DNA of 64,000 nucleotides from Syngnathus acus (GCF_901709675.1 NC_051097.1:10764039-10828038); one strand, 5' to 3'; counted from the stretch's first letter, positions 36,801 through 45,400 are shown. Numbers and translations are program-made. Notes: generated by a model from the sequence alone, not told the origin.

Positions 36801-38951
36801 TAATGCTCTTTAGAAACATACGTACTCGGCAGCACAAAGCCGACAGTCTCAGACAATCTTGTTTGTTTCTTTAAATCTCAATTAGTGACGTGTCTGACCA
36901 CCTCGTGCCAGCTGCCTGCGTCTGCCATCGCAAGATTTACGACTATCAAGTGACCCTTTGCTCTTAATTGGCCTCCATTTGCGGGTAAAAGGGCACCGGG
37001 GGTGATGGCGCACGCCCGGCAGCAAATCATATATGCAGAGTTGGGCAGCATCAAAAACCAAAGAGGGGATCTATGGTCTGCATGAGCCACTGACCGCCCC
37101 TCAAAAAAAAACAATCTATTCACTTAATGGCAGAAGTGTGCGAGGGGAAATGAAGAGCAAAGCGCAAGCGGATCATCTGGCGGCGTTCCCTATCGCCGTG
37201 TGATCGGAGGCGAGCGTTTGGGGGTGCTGGGACATATTTTCGCCTTTAATCCTCGCAGTGGAGCCACTTGGCGTATTAGTCTCATTTAGTCATTCGCGCT
37301 TGCGCTTCATCTCAATGGCTGCCTGCTCTTTCCCTTCTTTCTTCCCTCAAGTAAATATTCCAGCAAATTTCATCAAGACAACATGCTACATATTCTGTAA
37401 AAAAGACAGACAGGCATATCCAAAACTAGAAAAAAAGATTGCATTTAATCACAAAAAGAATCTTGAAGAATAAAGTATACTGCTCCAATTATCCAGAACA
37501 AAAATGGCTGCCGCAGCAACGTGTCACAGTGTCACTGACAACAACTTCCACTAAAATGGCCGACAGTGTGCTTAACACCACATTTTGCCACCCAAAACAA
37601 AAAGCTACGTACACTCGGCTATGAGAAATCAACATTTTCGACAGTTATTTTTGCAACACGAGTGCCATCTTGTATTCTGATGACATAATAACACTGTTGT
37701 ATATTGGAGCTATTTTGCAGCGCAAGATAATTGTGTTGATTTTTCTTTGCTAATTTAAAGCCATTCAGACGACGCTCGAAACAGCAAACAACATTTGCGC
37801 ATCTCATTTCCTGCACGCCCATTGATCGCCGCCTCCGGAGAAGTATCACGCTTACCCCGGACGTCATACGTGACAAATTACCTCTTACGTATTGAGTCAA
37901 TATAAATTGAGAGCAGTTCAGGATGCCTCCAAATGACTCACCGGCTCTCCTTTTGATGAGGAGGCGGGCGGATATCATCGGAAAACTTGTCAGACTTTGC
38001 CAAAATGCCACATGTAATCATTAGCTCGCAAAGTAGAAGTGACAGGTTATTGAAAAAACCTGTGAATACCAACAGATGAGTGGGGAAAAAAAAAAGCACC
38101 CAATGGGGAACTTAAGTGATAAAATTGTGTGGAAAATGCGCCCCCTAGAGGTTAAGAGCAGCACTGGCGTGACATCAGTGCAATGTGGTTGGACAAGACA
38201 GGTAAAGGCTATGTATGATCTTGCTGGAATTCTTCTGAATTCACAGAAACAGAATACTGGCAGCGCACATTTTCACCGAGGGGTTGGGCGGCTAGTGGAA
38301 TATCGATTAGGAAGGAATGAATAATTCTGTTGATTCTCAGCACCTGCATGGCTGGAATTCTCAATTTGCTCGCTGCATCCCCACAATGACTCGGAGGAGG
38401 CGCCTTGTGCGGAGGCGTTCAGAATGGGGAAAAAGTGCATCAGTGTCTTGAAATCTGAGCCTGGCATCCCCTTGTGACATGACCGTGACCTTGTGTATAT
38501 ATAATGTGGAGAAAGATATCAAAATGGGGGGGGGGGGGGGGGGGGGGATATTTAATGCCAAGTGTACAAGCACTTAAAACCACATCTAAAGTTACTCCAT
38601 TAAAACAAATATGTGATTTAATACCATGCAGTTAAATGATATTTTCGTCTATTTAAAAACGCGCATGTCTAATTGTTCAAAGTCGAACACCCCCAAGCAC
38701 GTCTTGAGGACGAATTGCGGCGATATATCGACCGGGCACCTCGCCGCCAAACCGGGGAGCGCGGGTGCCACCAACCGGGGATAGAATGGATGAATGGAGG
38801 AGGTTGGCTGAGAACGATATCCGCACTTTTTACCACCAGCAAACGCGCGATACCCGCGCACGCACGCATACACACACACTTCATACATATCGCGTCCACG
38901 CACCTGGTTCTTGTGGCGAGTCCCGTCTTCGAGTTCTGAAGAGGTGTCCAT
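555..38951 (-). CDS. fibcd1: FIBCD1 orthologue, complete split gene (7 core exons)
   Basis: Join on the minus strand: 38951-38904, 25063-24584, 22706-22547, 20743-20607, 14848-14752, 1914-1735, 820-555. This gives 1368 nt, or 455 residues plus TGA. Every junction is GT-AG and phase-compatible. FIBCD1 is a homotetrameric type II plasma-membrane receptor that binds acetylated ligands such as chitin through its extracellular fibrinogen-related domain. Visible parts: a short cytoplasmic tail (1-21), a transmembrane helix (about 22-46), a coiled-coil-prone stalk (about 85-195), a basic linker with RAPARGTR (about 215-222), and the fibrinogen-like domain (about 231-455). Cysteine pairs are expected at C236/C265 and C393/C406. 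The calcium loop has D385 and D387. The acetyl pocket residues are Y397, H407, Y423 and W435. N332 is a glycosylation sequon (NGT). Compared with the human protein as I remember it, these residues sit at a constant offset of 8, consistent with a gap-free alignment from the membrane helix onward. Identity is near certain; the first exon is less sure. Confidence 0.93.
821..1734 (-). other. FIBCD1 intron 6 (914 bp)
   Basis: GT at 1734-1733 and AG at 822-821. Next to the acceptor on the plus strand is a G-rich run (830-895), which gives the minus-strand intron end a C-rich pyrimidine tract. No exon, RNA gene or repeat element recognised. Confidence 0.85.
1735..1914 (-). CDS. fibcd1: FIBCD1 exon 6: fibrinogen-like domain
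   Basis: 180 nt, completes Gly308 and ends with the first base of Gly368. Acceptor TGTGTCTGTCCAG precedes GGCTGAAG; donor AATGCAG|GTAAC. It encodes [40 protein letters not shown] and [21 protein letters not shown]332-G-T is an N-glycosylation sequon at the position glycosylated in the human protein (from memory). It lies between the 12.8-kb intron 5 and the 0.9-kb intron 6. Confidence 0.98.
2735..2880. promoter_or_regulatory. Candidate intronic regulatory block, TAATTA-rich with a double E-box
   Basis: Within about 150 nt there are several TTAATTA/TTTAATTA-type homeodomain core sites (near 2735, 2811, 2852, 2866). At 2747-2758 CAGGTA abuts CACCTG, two Snail/ZEB-type E-boxes placed head to head. 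This composition is typical of developmental enhancers but is inference only; alignment to other fish would decide it. Confidence 0.25.
6733..6751 (-). promoter_or_regulatory. Candidate CTCF site
   Basis: Minus strand reads CCAGTAGATGGCGCTA, which fits the CTCF core CCASYAGRKGGC at every position. Motif match only. Confidence 0.4.
7941..7968. repeat. (GGCA)7 microsatellite
   Basis: Seven perfect GGCA units, followed by a GGGA-rich stretch. It lies in intron 5. Confidence 0.95.
8410..8424. repeat. (CA)n microsatellite
   Basis: Perfect CA dinucleotide run of about 15 nt in intron 5. Confidence 0.9.
11515..11567. repeat. (GACT)13 microsatellite
   Basis: About 13 perfect CTGA/GACT tetranucleotide units with no interruption, in intron 5. 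The absence of interruptions suggests a young, length-polymorphic locus. Confidence 0.97.
12679..14701. repeat. Array of seven copies of a ~25-nt core, interrupted
   Basis: The core (T)TTATCCAA-x-GGAGACTAAGGGC recurs with its GAGACTA-type heptamer starting at 12691, 12824, 12936 (variant GAGATTA), 14303 (variant GAGACAG), 14423, 14579 and 14689. Spacings within the two halves are 133, 112, 120, 156 and 110 nt. Three copies (12824, 12936, 14579) also share an upstream CATGAGAC. The spacers between cores show little mutual similarity. A 1.37-kb interval (about 12950-14290) that includes a LINE 3' end splits the array. No matching core was noticed elsewhere in the window. It could be an old minisatellite or a functionally constrained repeated motif. 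Confidence 0.8.
13801..14200 (+). mobile_element. Non-LTR retrotransposon (LINE) 3' end, truncated
   Basis: Positions 13831-13920 read [20 protein letters not shown] then TNSF and a premature stop. This is the C-terminal motif found at the end of ORF2 in many fish LINEs of the CR1/L2/Rex1 type (family assignment from memory). It is followed by about 270 nt of T-rich 3' UTR and ends in the repeated tail GACTTTGACTTTGAC (14186-14200), typical of such elements. Relative to the canonical motif, the sequence after TNSF has a deletion and frameshift. Only the last 0.4 kb is present, so it is 5'-truncated and inactive. Confidence 0.7.
14752..14848 (-). CDS. fibcd1: FIBCD1 exon 5: fibrinogen-like domain
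   Basis: 97 nt, starts in phase 0 and ends with the first base of Gly308. Acceptor GTCCTGTGTAG precedes GTG ATC CAG CGC; donor TGGCTCG|GTAAGT. It encodes [20 protein letters not shown] and then [12 protein letters not shown]. The QRR-x-DGS-V-x-F-R-x-W-x-x-Y-x-x-G-F-G and GE-x-W-L-G patterns are universal in fibrinogen-related domains. The first repeat core of the intron-5 array begins about 50 nt beyond its donor. Confidence 0.97.
14849..20606 (-). other. FIBCD1 intron 4 (5.8 kb)
   Basis: GT at 20606-20605 and AG at 14850-14849. It holds a CTCF-like motif (17213) and scattered A/T runs. No exon, RNA gene or recognisable transposon was seen. Confidence 0.8.
17213..17227 (-). promoter_or_regulatory. 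Candidate CTCF site
   Basis: Minus strand reads AGCCACCAGGGGGAC, a close fit to CCACCAGGGGGC. It lies in intron 4. Motif match only; fish repeats can carry similar sequences. Confidence 0.35.
20607..20743 (-). CDS. fibcd1: FIBCD1 exon 4: start of the fibrinogen-like domain
   Basis: 137 nt, completes Gly230 and ends in phase 0 at Thr275. Acceptor CTTCTTGCCAG precedes GCTCGCGTCC; donor TGGACG|GTGAGT. It encodes [20 protein letters not shown], then a segment ending [15 protein letters not shown]. The motif C-D-M-x-T-D-G-G-G-W-T is the diagnostic fibrinogen C-terminal domain signature. C236 and C265 form the expected N-terminal disulphide of the domain. Confidence 0.98.
20744..22546 (-). other. 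FIBCD1 intron 3 (1.8 kb)
   Basis: GT at 22546-22545 and AG at 20745-20744. Apart from the perfect palindrome at 22225-22248 and A-rich runs near 21170 I see nothing gene-like. Confidence 0.85.
22225..22248. repeat. Perfect 24-nt palindrome
   Basis: Each arm is CGTCAGCCCGAC and its exact reverse complement, with no spacer, centred on GACGTC. It lies in intron 3. The flanks (C at 22224, A at 22249) do not extend the symmetry. The centre is a CRE-like half-site pair; function unknown. Confidence 0.95.
22547..22706 (-). CDS. fibcd1: FIBCD1 exon 3: end of stalk and basic linker
   Basis: 160 nt, starts in phase 0 and ends with one base of a split Gly codon. Acceptor TTTATTTCCTCAG precedes CTG CTG TCT GAC; donor GCTAACG|GTAAGG. 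It encodes residues 177-229: [20 protein letters not shown] continues the coiled-coil register, and [20 protein letters not shown] is the arginine-rich linker to the fibrinogen-like domain. The RAPARGTR stretch is a conserved family signature. Confidence 0.97.
22707..24583 (-). other. FIBCD1 intron 2 (1.9 kb)
   Basis: GT at 24583-24582 and AG at 22708-22707. Around 23620-23670 there are several GTACTT/AAGTACT words, as in the hAT-derived short repeats of fish, but too degraded to call. Nothing else was recognised. Confidence 0.8.
24584..25063 (-). CDS. fibcd1: FIBCD1 exon 2: transmembrane helix and stalk
   Basis: 480 nt, 160 codons, phase 0 at both ends. Acceptor CTCTCCCGACAG precedes CGG ATG AGC TGC; donor CATACAG|GTAGG. 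It encodes residues 17-176: the juxtamembrane RMSCSY, a hydrophobic stretch with [19 protein letters not shown] (the type II signal anchor), then the ectodomain stalk with [11 protein letters not shown] and heptad-like leucines through [13 protein letters not shown]. Third-position GC is very high, which keeps antisense and shifted frames open across the exon; those frames are not genes. Confidence 0.97.
25064..26987 (-). other. FIBCD1 intron between the 84-nt exon and exon 2 (1.9 kb)
   Basis: GT at 26987-26986 and AG at 25065-25064. It contains a CTCF-like motif (26329), a (GCTCTGCA) triplet of units at 25873-25895 and a CTCG run near 26450. No other exon recognised. Confidence 0.7.
26329..26343 (+). 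promoter_or_regulatory. Candidate CTCF site
   Basis: GGCCACTAGGGGGAC matches the CTCF core CCACTAGGGGGC at all but the last position. It lies about 0.65 kb from the 84-nt exon, on its downstream side in gene direction. Confidence 0.4.
26988..27071 (-). CDS. fibcd1: Putative 84-nt in-frame cassette or alternative 5' exon of FIBCD1
   Basis: Acceptor TGTTTGTCCCGTGCAG precedes ACG TTC TGC GAG; the donor is GCC AAG|GTAAGG, close to ideal. The exon is exactly 28 codons, phase 0 at both ends, starts [16 protein letters not shown] and ends SARETPAK. Inserted between exons 1 and 2 it would enlarge the cytoplasmic tail from about 21 to about 49 residues, giving a 483-residue protein. The human protein as I know it lacks this segment, so it may be optional. 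An in-frame ATG at 27095-27093 (reads MLCVCPVQ into the exon) would also allow it to be a first coding exon from an internal promoter. It contains two cysteines and a SAR-x-TP segment that could be modified, which is speculative. Confidence 0.5.
29371..29399. repeat. (GT)n microsatellite
   Basis: GT run of seven units followed by GCGCACATGTGTGT, alternating purine-pyrimidine and thus able to form Z-DNA. Other GT-rich patches occur at 29053-29075 and 29175-29195. Confidence 0.85.
30795..30808. promoter_or_regulatory. Perfect palindromic RFX X-box
   Basis: GTTGCC, GT, GGCAAC: both half-sites match the RFX consensus GTNRCC-N(0-3)-RGYAAC with perfect dyad symmetry. Seven nt further on (30815-30822) is TGACGTAA, a CREB/ATF-type site. 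X-box plus CRE pairs are used in MHC-II and ciliary or neural enhancers (established). The role here, in the first intron of FIBCD1, is inference. Confidence 0.5.
33161..33175 (-). promoter_or_regulatory. Candidate CTCF site
   Basis: Minus strand reads TCCTCCAGGGGGCAG, fitting the G-rich core CAGGGGGC. Motif match only. Confidence 0.3.
36374..36386. repeat. Short interstitial telomere-like motif
   Basis: CCTAACCCTAACC, two units of the vertebrate telomeric repeat. Too short to indicate a fusion or a telomere insertion. Confidence 0.6.
36594..36614. repeat. Perfect 8-bp hairpin beside a CTCF-like motif
   Basis: TGATAGTC, loop TTGAT, GACTATCA. Immediately after it (36618-36632) the minus strand reads TGGCCACCGGGGGCA, a CTCF-like core with one mismatch. 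Confidence 0.5.
38138..38152 (-). promoter_or_regulatory. Candidate CTCF site
   Basis: Minus strand reads CCTCTAGGGGGCGCA, matching the core with one substitution. It lies 0.8 kb inside the gene from exon 1. Confidence 0.4.
38526..38547. repeat. G22 homopolymer
   Basis: Twenty-two consecutive G on the plus strand (C in gene sense). It can form a G-quadruplex. Length may be inaccurate because long G runs are error-prone in sequencing. Confidence 0.9.
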
Positions 38952-39430
38952 GTTTCCCCCATCGGCCGGTCAGCGTCCCGCGGAGAATGTGCGCATTACA
39001 TCCACCGACGCCAACACATCCAAGCCGAGCAAGTCCCGCGAGCAGCCTTTACTCCATTTGCGTGGAACTTCGTAGTCGGCTTCTGATGCAAATGGTGTAC
39101 TGCTGCTTCGGATTATTCCGCAGGGAATGTTCTGCCCCCAAAAAAGAAAAAAAACGAACACAATTCCCACTCAGAAAAAGTCTTTTACTCCATGACAAAA
39201 ATCAATCTTAGGTTCCAGTTGCGTGGTTTCTCAGCCAAAGTCCGCGGACGCTCCTTCCTCTCTGCAACATCCACGCAGGCTCTGGTTCCGAGCAAAAGAG
39301 AGCAAGCGAACTGCGCGCTCCTCGCTTGCGCTAGTGCGCTCCGCCCGCCTGTCAATCAACTACCTCCCGCCCGCCCACCCCTCCACGAGAAACAGAGCAC
39401 GAGTATACGTGCGCATCATAGCGCAGTGAC
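38690..39430 (-). promoter_or_regulatory. Probable FIBCD1 promoter: CpG-rich, TATA-less
   Basis: This block surrounds the candidate exon 1 and has many more CpG dinucleotides than its flanks (for example CGCGATACCCGCGCACG, CCGCGGAG, GTCCGCGGACG, GCGCTCCTCGCTTGCG). Upstream of the exon in gene direction (39345-39385) are CCCGCC runs, which are SP/KLF GC boxes on the minus strand. No TATA box was found at a sensible distance. CpG-island promoters of this kind usually have dispersed start sites. The exact start cannot be read from sequence. Confidence 0.5.
38904..38951 (-). CDS. fibcd1: FIBCD1 exon 1, coding part (cytoplasmic N-terminus)
   Basis: Encodes [16 protein letters not shown] and ends CAG|GTGCGTGG in phase 0, as needed to join exon 2 (or the 84-nt exon). 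The ATG context is AAACATGG, with A at -3 and G at +4, which is strong. An in-frame TGA lies 21 nt upstream, so no longer N-terminus is possible in this exon. The run LED-x(2)-R-x(2)-x-Q resembles the end of the human cytoplasmic tail just before the membrane exon (from memory). The exon sits in a CpG-rich block that looks like a promoter. It is the best candidate found, but the 11.8-kb distance and weak similarity leave room for another first exon. Confidence 0.6.
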
Positions 39431-40009
39431 ACCAAATAAGAGTGAATGAATAAGCGGCTCTCGCAACACGCCAGAGCATAAGGAGGAGGAAGATGATGTT
39501 GCTGCTGCTGATGATGATGATGATGAGCTGTCATCATCTGTATCATACGTTAACGGAGATGCCTACGGGAGGAGAGGGGAGGGGAGGGGAGAGGAGGAGG
39601 TGGCGGCGTCTAGGACGTCACAACAAGCGCCTTAAGGGTGGTTTTTTTTTTGCCGTGGCAAAGTCCACAAGAACATTTTAAGCGGCTACTATGTTGCCGT
39701 CTGTTTCACACTTGCCTGTATCTCGCAATTTGTCCGTTTCCGCAGCTCCCACGACACAGTTCTGGTGTGCTCGCTCAATTGTGAAACAAAACCAAAAAAA
39801 AAAAAAAAAAAGTGTATTAAGTGTATTACGGTGGATGTTATTAGGCCCAGAGTGACTAATCAGGACAATCTGGCTAATTTCCGCTGGGCCAGGCTGCAAT
39901 CTTCAGGCTGCTATTCTTTATTCACAGGGCTCATATTTCCTTTCAAATATCAAAAAGCTTTAAGTGGACTTAAAGGATTTTCTTTTGTTTGTTATACATA
40001 TTATTTAGA

Positions 40010-40025
40010 GGGGGGGGGGGGGGGG
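40010..40025. repeat. G16 homopolymer
   Basis: Sixteen consecutive G on the plus strand in the upstream intergenic region. Confidence 0.9.
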
Positions 40026-40326
40026 TGCTGCAGCAAAGTGTGCAGTTTTTTTTCCATCCAGCAAAAAAAGGCCAGGAGCTTGAGCACCACATGGGGTTTG
40101 TGCGCATAATGGAAATGTACACAAAAACACCACAATGAGCCAAAGAATCATGGAGGAAAAGGACAAAAAAAAAAGGCGGCTTAAAGTGATGGGAAGGCGG
40201 CGCAAGAAGCGTCACCCGGGAGACGCCAAATCGCATGTGGAGAGGCGAAAAATAAACAACAAATTCGATGTCAAAGAAAGAAAAAAGCCAGACTGCAGTG
40301 AAACACACTGCAAACAAACACTTTAC

Positions 40327-40349
40327 ATATATATATATATATATATATT
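40327..40349. repeat. (TA)n microsatellite
   Basis: About eleven alternating AT units followed by a T-rich run. Confidence 0.9.
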
Positions 40350-42470
40350 TTGTTTTTTTTGTCTCAACTGAGGTGAAAGAGGTAGTATACGCCCCATTTT
40401 TTTGCACGCCCATGGGGCATGCGGGGCTCATGGGAAAGGGCAAACTGTGCACTAAAAATGGCAGACAAAGCGCACAGATGTTCAATTTGCCAACGTTCGC
40501 TTGGGGATGGGGGAGTCTAAGTGAAATATTACAATAACAATAATAGTAGGAATGACTTGAAAGACGGGAAATAGCCGGCGGGGCTCGTGGACGCCTCCTT
40601 CGCAGCGGCGAACAGCATCCATCTCGAACCTGCGCCCACTTCTGGCGGGAAAATATAATTCTTAAAAAAGAAAGTGGGGGGGGGGGGTGTTCTCCAAGGA
40701 TGAGCGCTTGCTTTATCTCAACGATTGCAGCCTGCTGTTGTTGGAGATGCGGCCTCATCTCTCTCCCTCCCACCTTTTGCTTGTTTTTGGGTTTTTTTCC
40801 CTCCACGCATGGCAGGCTGGCTCGCCCTTCCTCAAAATGCCACGGTGGTTGATAGTTTGCAAAAAACAGACAGAAAAAGAAGACAAGATTCTTTTTTCTC
40901 AGAAGCACAATACAAAGAAAAGGCTGCAATTAAGGCACCAGTAAAAGTTCTTTTTTTTTCTTCTTCATGTTCATCTCCCTTGAGGCAGTGACTTTTACAG
41001 AGAAAATGTCTTCTTGTACTGCTTAAATCAACTCGGAATAGAAAAAAGTGGTCAGACGGAGCGCGAATGGCTACAACCCAGTCTTGTGAGACGATTGCGT
41101 CACACGTGACACAAATGAAAGAAAATGAAGACTCTCCCCAAACCTTAACATTGAGGCCATTTCTGCATTTTAATTGAAATATATTTCCAATGGCTAAAAC
41201 TGCATCTGTAAAAATAAACTAGTCGAAGCTCCTTTTCCTGTTCCCATATACGACAAGACTTTTGATGGGCTTCCCTGGGCCTTAAAGGACTCTCCAATGT
41301 TTGCCGACGGGCTCATCTTTCGAGCGGTGTGCAATTATCTGCAGGGCCTCCTCCAGGGCGACACTCGCTGGGGATAAAGGCGGGGTGGGGGTGGGGGCCA
41401 ACCACTTCCTGCTTCGGTTACGACTTCAACAAGATTACGTCTAATGGGATCCCAGCGGAAGGAATATAAGTTGGCCTTAATGTTCCATTTTGTGTCCGAT
41501 CCGCAACCTCTCCGGCGGATTGGGAATTAGGCAGGTAGCTAATCCCAATATAGCGCTTCTTATTATTAAATCATTACCGGAACCTTTAACCGTAATGTGC
41601 GCTTTGTTACGCTTCCTAGCTAAGCTAGCATCTTGGGTTTTACGCAACAGGTCTAAGACGGAAATTTTCATTACGATTTTTTTTTTTTTTTTTTTAAGCA
41701 GTTCCGGCCAACATTTAATATTTGACATAAATGAGTCTTGCAAATGGCTCACGCCAACCCAGTTTAGCGGCCTCTCCAAAAATCTTAATTGTATCACTCG
41801 AACCTTTTAGTGTAGTCATTCGTCAACGGCGGACTTCCCATCCCTTGCATACGCGATGGCGGTCGAGCTCATTTCGACGGCAGCCTCGGGCTGTTTACAT
41901 CTGAGAAAAGGTGGTCGCTTTAACAGCCGGCCGTGTAAATATTCCGAAATGATGAACGTGCACTAAGTCAACCCAGGGGGAGGGGGCTGTTTTATCACCG
42001 TCTCGTTCCAAAACAACGATTTCATCACTCTCCTCCCAGTCGCACCCGTTGACCGCGCCGCCTGTAATACAGGAATTCCAAAGGACGGAATGAAAACGGA
42101 CCACCTTGCCCGGTGCACTCCCAGCAGCCGAGGAGAATGAAAATGACCCGTCGTAAATTGTAAAAATCAAAGTTTTTTTCACCGGCTGAAACGTTACAGT
42201 GGTTACCGGGAAAAGGAGGGGGCGACATCTTGACGGCAGAGCGACAAAGCGGAATGAAAGTGACTCGGGTTCTTTCATCTTGGGTCAGGGGGGAAAAAAA
42301 AAGTCAATGAGTACGAGTGTGTGGGACATGGGTGAAAGTCAAAGTCAAGGCAAATTAGGTTTGCAATTTTTGGGAGTGAAAAGAAACAGTTTCGAAATGT
42401 TTTATGCATAAATCTGGTTGCGATATATGCAATATGCACATTGTGTTGCTCCTTCCTGTGCGTGCGCCTC

Positions 42471-42486
42471 GGCCACTTGGGGGCGG
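42471..42486 (+). promoter_or_regulatory. Candidate CTCF site
   Basis: GGCCACTTGGGGGCGG, one mismatch to CCACTAGGGGGCGC. It lies about 3.5 kb upstream of exon 1 and points away from the gene. Confidence 0.4.
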
Positions 42487-45400
42487 TATAATGCATGCAT
42501 ACGGAAACACTACAGAGGAAGTCGTTCTCTTGATATGCTTACCAATACGGTGATGTTATTATTCATGTGTTGCTCCACGTTTTGAGCGTTATTTCAAAAG
42601 TCTTTCATGGCCGTGTCCTTTATTTGGCGTTTTTTTCTACTGGTGACCAATCACTTAGTTTCCTGTGCACTTGCAGCCAGGTGAAAATCCTTTTTATTTT
42701 CACAGCGGGACATCTCCCAGCAGGATCAATTTTGGCATTTGCATATGCTCAACTTGACACAACAACAACAACAAAAAGATGTCAAAACTGACAGGGTTTA
42801 TGCCAGATGATTTTCATTTCATTTTTTTTTTTATTAGCTTTATATTATTAAAAAGGTGTCAAACCATATGACTGTGAATGTTTTTGAAGTTCGAAGTAAC
42901 ACTCCAAATAAGTGCATGTTCTCTCAGTTATTGAGACATCATATCATACTAAATTGACACGATTTATAATTACCCACTAACAGTCTAATTTTAGTCCAAA
43001 AAAATTCTGGCCAAGCATATGCCTTCCATCTCATTGATTTTCAAAGGAACACTAAAAATAATTGTGCTTGTATAACATCGTACTAAATTGACATTTTCTA
43101 ATATACAGGGAGTAATTTAAATATTTGAAGAAAAAAAAGCTTCCCATCCAATTCATTTTTGAAGTAACATCCAAAATAATAATAATCATTTGTCAGCCAA
43201 GCTCGGGTTTCGAGTTTGGAATTCCACACGGACCGGGCTAAACATAGCGACAGTGGCAGCGAACAGCACCCTGGAGGAAAGCGGCTACTAATAGAACTTC
43301 AAAATGTGAGGAAAACGGCCAAAATCCGACACGTGAAGTCATTTGGCAAACAGTCCCAATAAAAATTGTCGACAAAATGTCGCAGAGGAGGAACACTGAA
43401 TTGCAAATCCAAATGAAGTGAAGCAAAAGCTCGCAACATGACATCCTACCAAAGTGCAAGCTAACAAATTGAATTCAAATTGAATTTTTTTAATGTCATT
43501 TTCCGCAATTTTAATGAGCAGGCAGTTTTATTATATTACAGGTTACATTGAGCAACCATATGCTAGGCTAATGCTACTTTGGCTAAATGTTGTAAAGGTT
43601 ATATTTAGCAACTGTACGCTTGTCTAAGGATATTTAGCGATGTAAAAAAAATGCAATAAAATGTGAACCGTGTTGTACAAACAAGCCCCAAAACCAATTT
43701 TAGATTGACCCCGCCCCCTTGACTGTAGACCCGCCCACAATCCTACAATCTGCACCGACCGGCGAGACTGGCAAGAAAGCAGACGTAATGTCCCGTGTCG
43801 GGATAAAGCGAGCGACTTGTAAAAACTTTGCCACCTCGGGCGTTAAAATTTGGATCAAGATTCGTCAGTAATCCTTAAGAAGAAATGTGTTTAGCAGAAA
43901 TCAACAAGGCCAAGAGTTTCTTCCACTCGTTGGCTGCGGTGCCGAGAAAGCTGGCACGGGCCCCGCCACTTCGTGACGCTCGTGCCAGGCGATAATCTCC
44001 CCTTGGCGCAGCCGGAAATCAAGCGCAGAAAATATTCTTATCGGGGAGCGACAGCAAACATCCTCCCCCGTATCCCGACGGACGCCGCGCTTAATTGATT
44101 TCGCATCGTCCCAACGGCGCTCGTTTATTTACCGGCCGGCTCGTCAACGTTTGTTTGTTTTTTGCCGTGCCGACTGCAGACGGTGTTACGTTTGTCCCGC
44201 TTTGACGATAGTAAATAACAGTAAAGCAGAAGTGCAAGATTTGGTCTTGACAAGATAACGAAGAAATACAAGGCCAGTATCGATGATACCGATTATGAAT
44301 GATGCTGAATGCGTCATTGGGATTTTTTTTCTTTTTCCCTTTTACATGAACCCTGAATAAAAATATTTGTATTTAATTTCTTTATAGTCATTTGTGTGAA
44401 AGGAAAGTTCAGGAAAACATTTCTTGGTTTTTGACATTTCTCATGTCTTGGAGAAAATTTTGTAAACTGACTCTACATGATTGGTTTAGTAAAGAAAAGT
44501 TGTTTTTTTGATAATTGTGAAAATGCAATTTAGAAAATTGTCATTTTCCCTTTCTGCACTATTTTGGACAACACTGACTCAGGCTCAAGTTCCTATAAAC
44601 ATAATCATGCTGAGCTTGGTGCCTTTCCCCCCCCCCCCCCCGTGCATTTTTCTGAATCTGCAGCAAACAGGCCAAGCTAAACACTTAGATGACACTTTTT
44701 TACTTGGAATTGATAATTGGGCTCACGTGGGGCCACGGCGGCGTCACTTATCGATGACGTTAGCACATTTAGTGTTGTGTAAAATGATTCTCCAGAGTAG
44801 AGTGAAGCAGAAATGATTAGCTTCTCCGCATATTCACGATTTAGAGACGTGAGGGGACTACAAAGCCTGAATTCCAGCAAAAACTTGGACGGCACTTAGA
44901 ATTCATCCGAAGCATACAAACGATAAGATAGTGGGGCGCTAAATGAGAGGTGTTCAGAATAGAGGAGGGCTTAAGTGGCGCATACTGATCAAATTCTTCT
45001 TATTTTCCTTTACGGGGCTTTACATTAGCTTGCGGTTTTATGCTCGGTTAATGAGGCTAGCTACTTATCTCATTAAGCATAACGCTAACATTAGGCTACC
45101 AACGTTAGGGGCCGAGATAATCAGATAATCCTTTTTTTTTAACCCTCTTGTGTAAATAACGCCTTAGAATTTTGTTTATAAAATTCTACACCAAGTCTTG
45201 ACATATCGCAAATAATTATTTGAACGATTTTATATATTTTTTATATTTGATTTTTTAAAAATGATTCATTGTCATGTTGAATGCTTCTCAGGGCTTCTGT
45301 GAAAGACAAGTTTAAGGGAGGTATATGAACCACGGGGCAGCCAGCCGGGACGTATTCTCCGGCATAATTCGATTACAGTTAGCGGAAGCCGGCGAAGAGG

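Larger units (their letters stand above)
27072..38903 (-). other. FIBCD1 intron 1 (11.8 kb if the 84-nt exon is used)
   Basis: GT at 38903-38902 (GTGCGT). It contains GT microsatellites (29050-29200, 29371-29399), an RFX X-box (30795), CTCF-like motifs (33161, 36618, 38138), a hairpin (36594), and a G22 run (38526). Blocks at 30060-30300, 30640-30960 and 36860-37080 have enhancer-like composition (ATTA cores, E-boxes, little low complexity). No exon or other gene was recognised. Confidence 0.65.

Noticed and set aside
39970-40929. 319-codon open frame on the minus strand
   Set aside because: It runs through a G16 run, a TA microsatellite (giving YIYIYIY), and poly-T tracts; the predicted protein has no domain and is low-complexity. 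A chance frame favoured by local purine/pyrimidine skew.
43258-43283. Possible REST/RE1 element around CAGCACCCTGGA
   Set aside because: Only the left half fits; the right half (GGACAGCGCC) is poorly matched.
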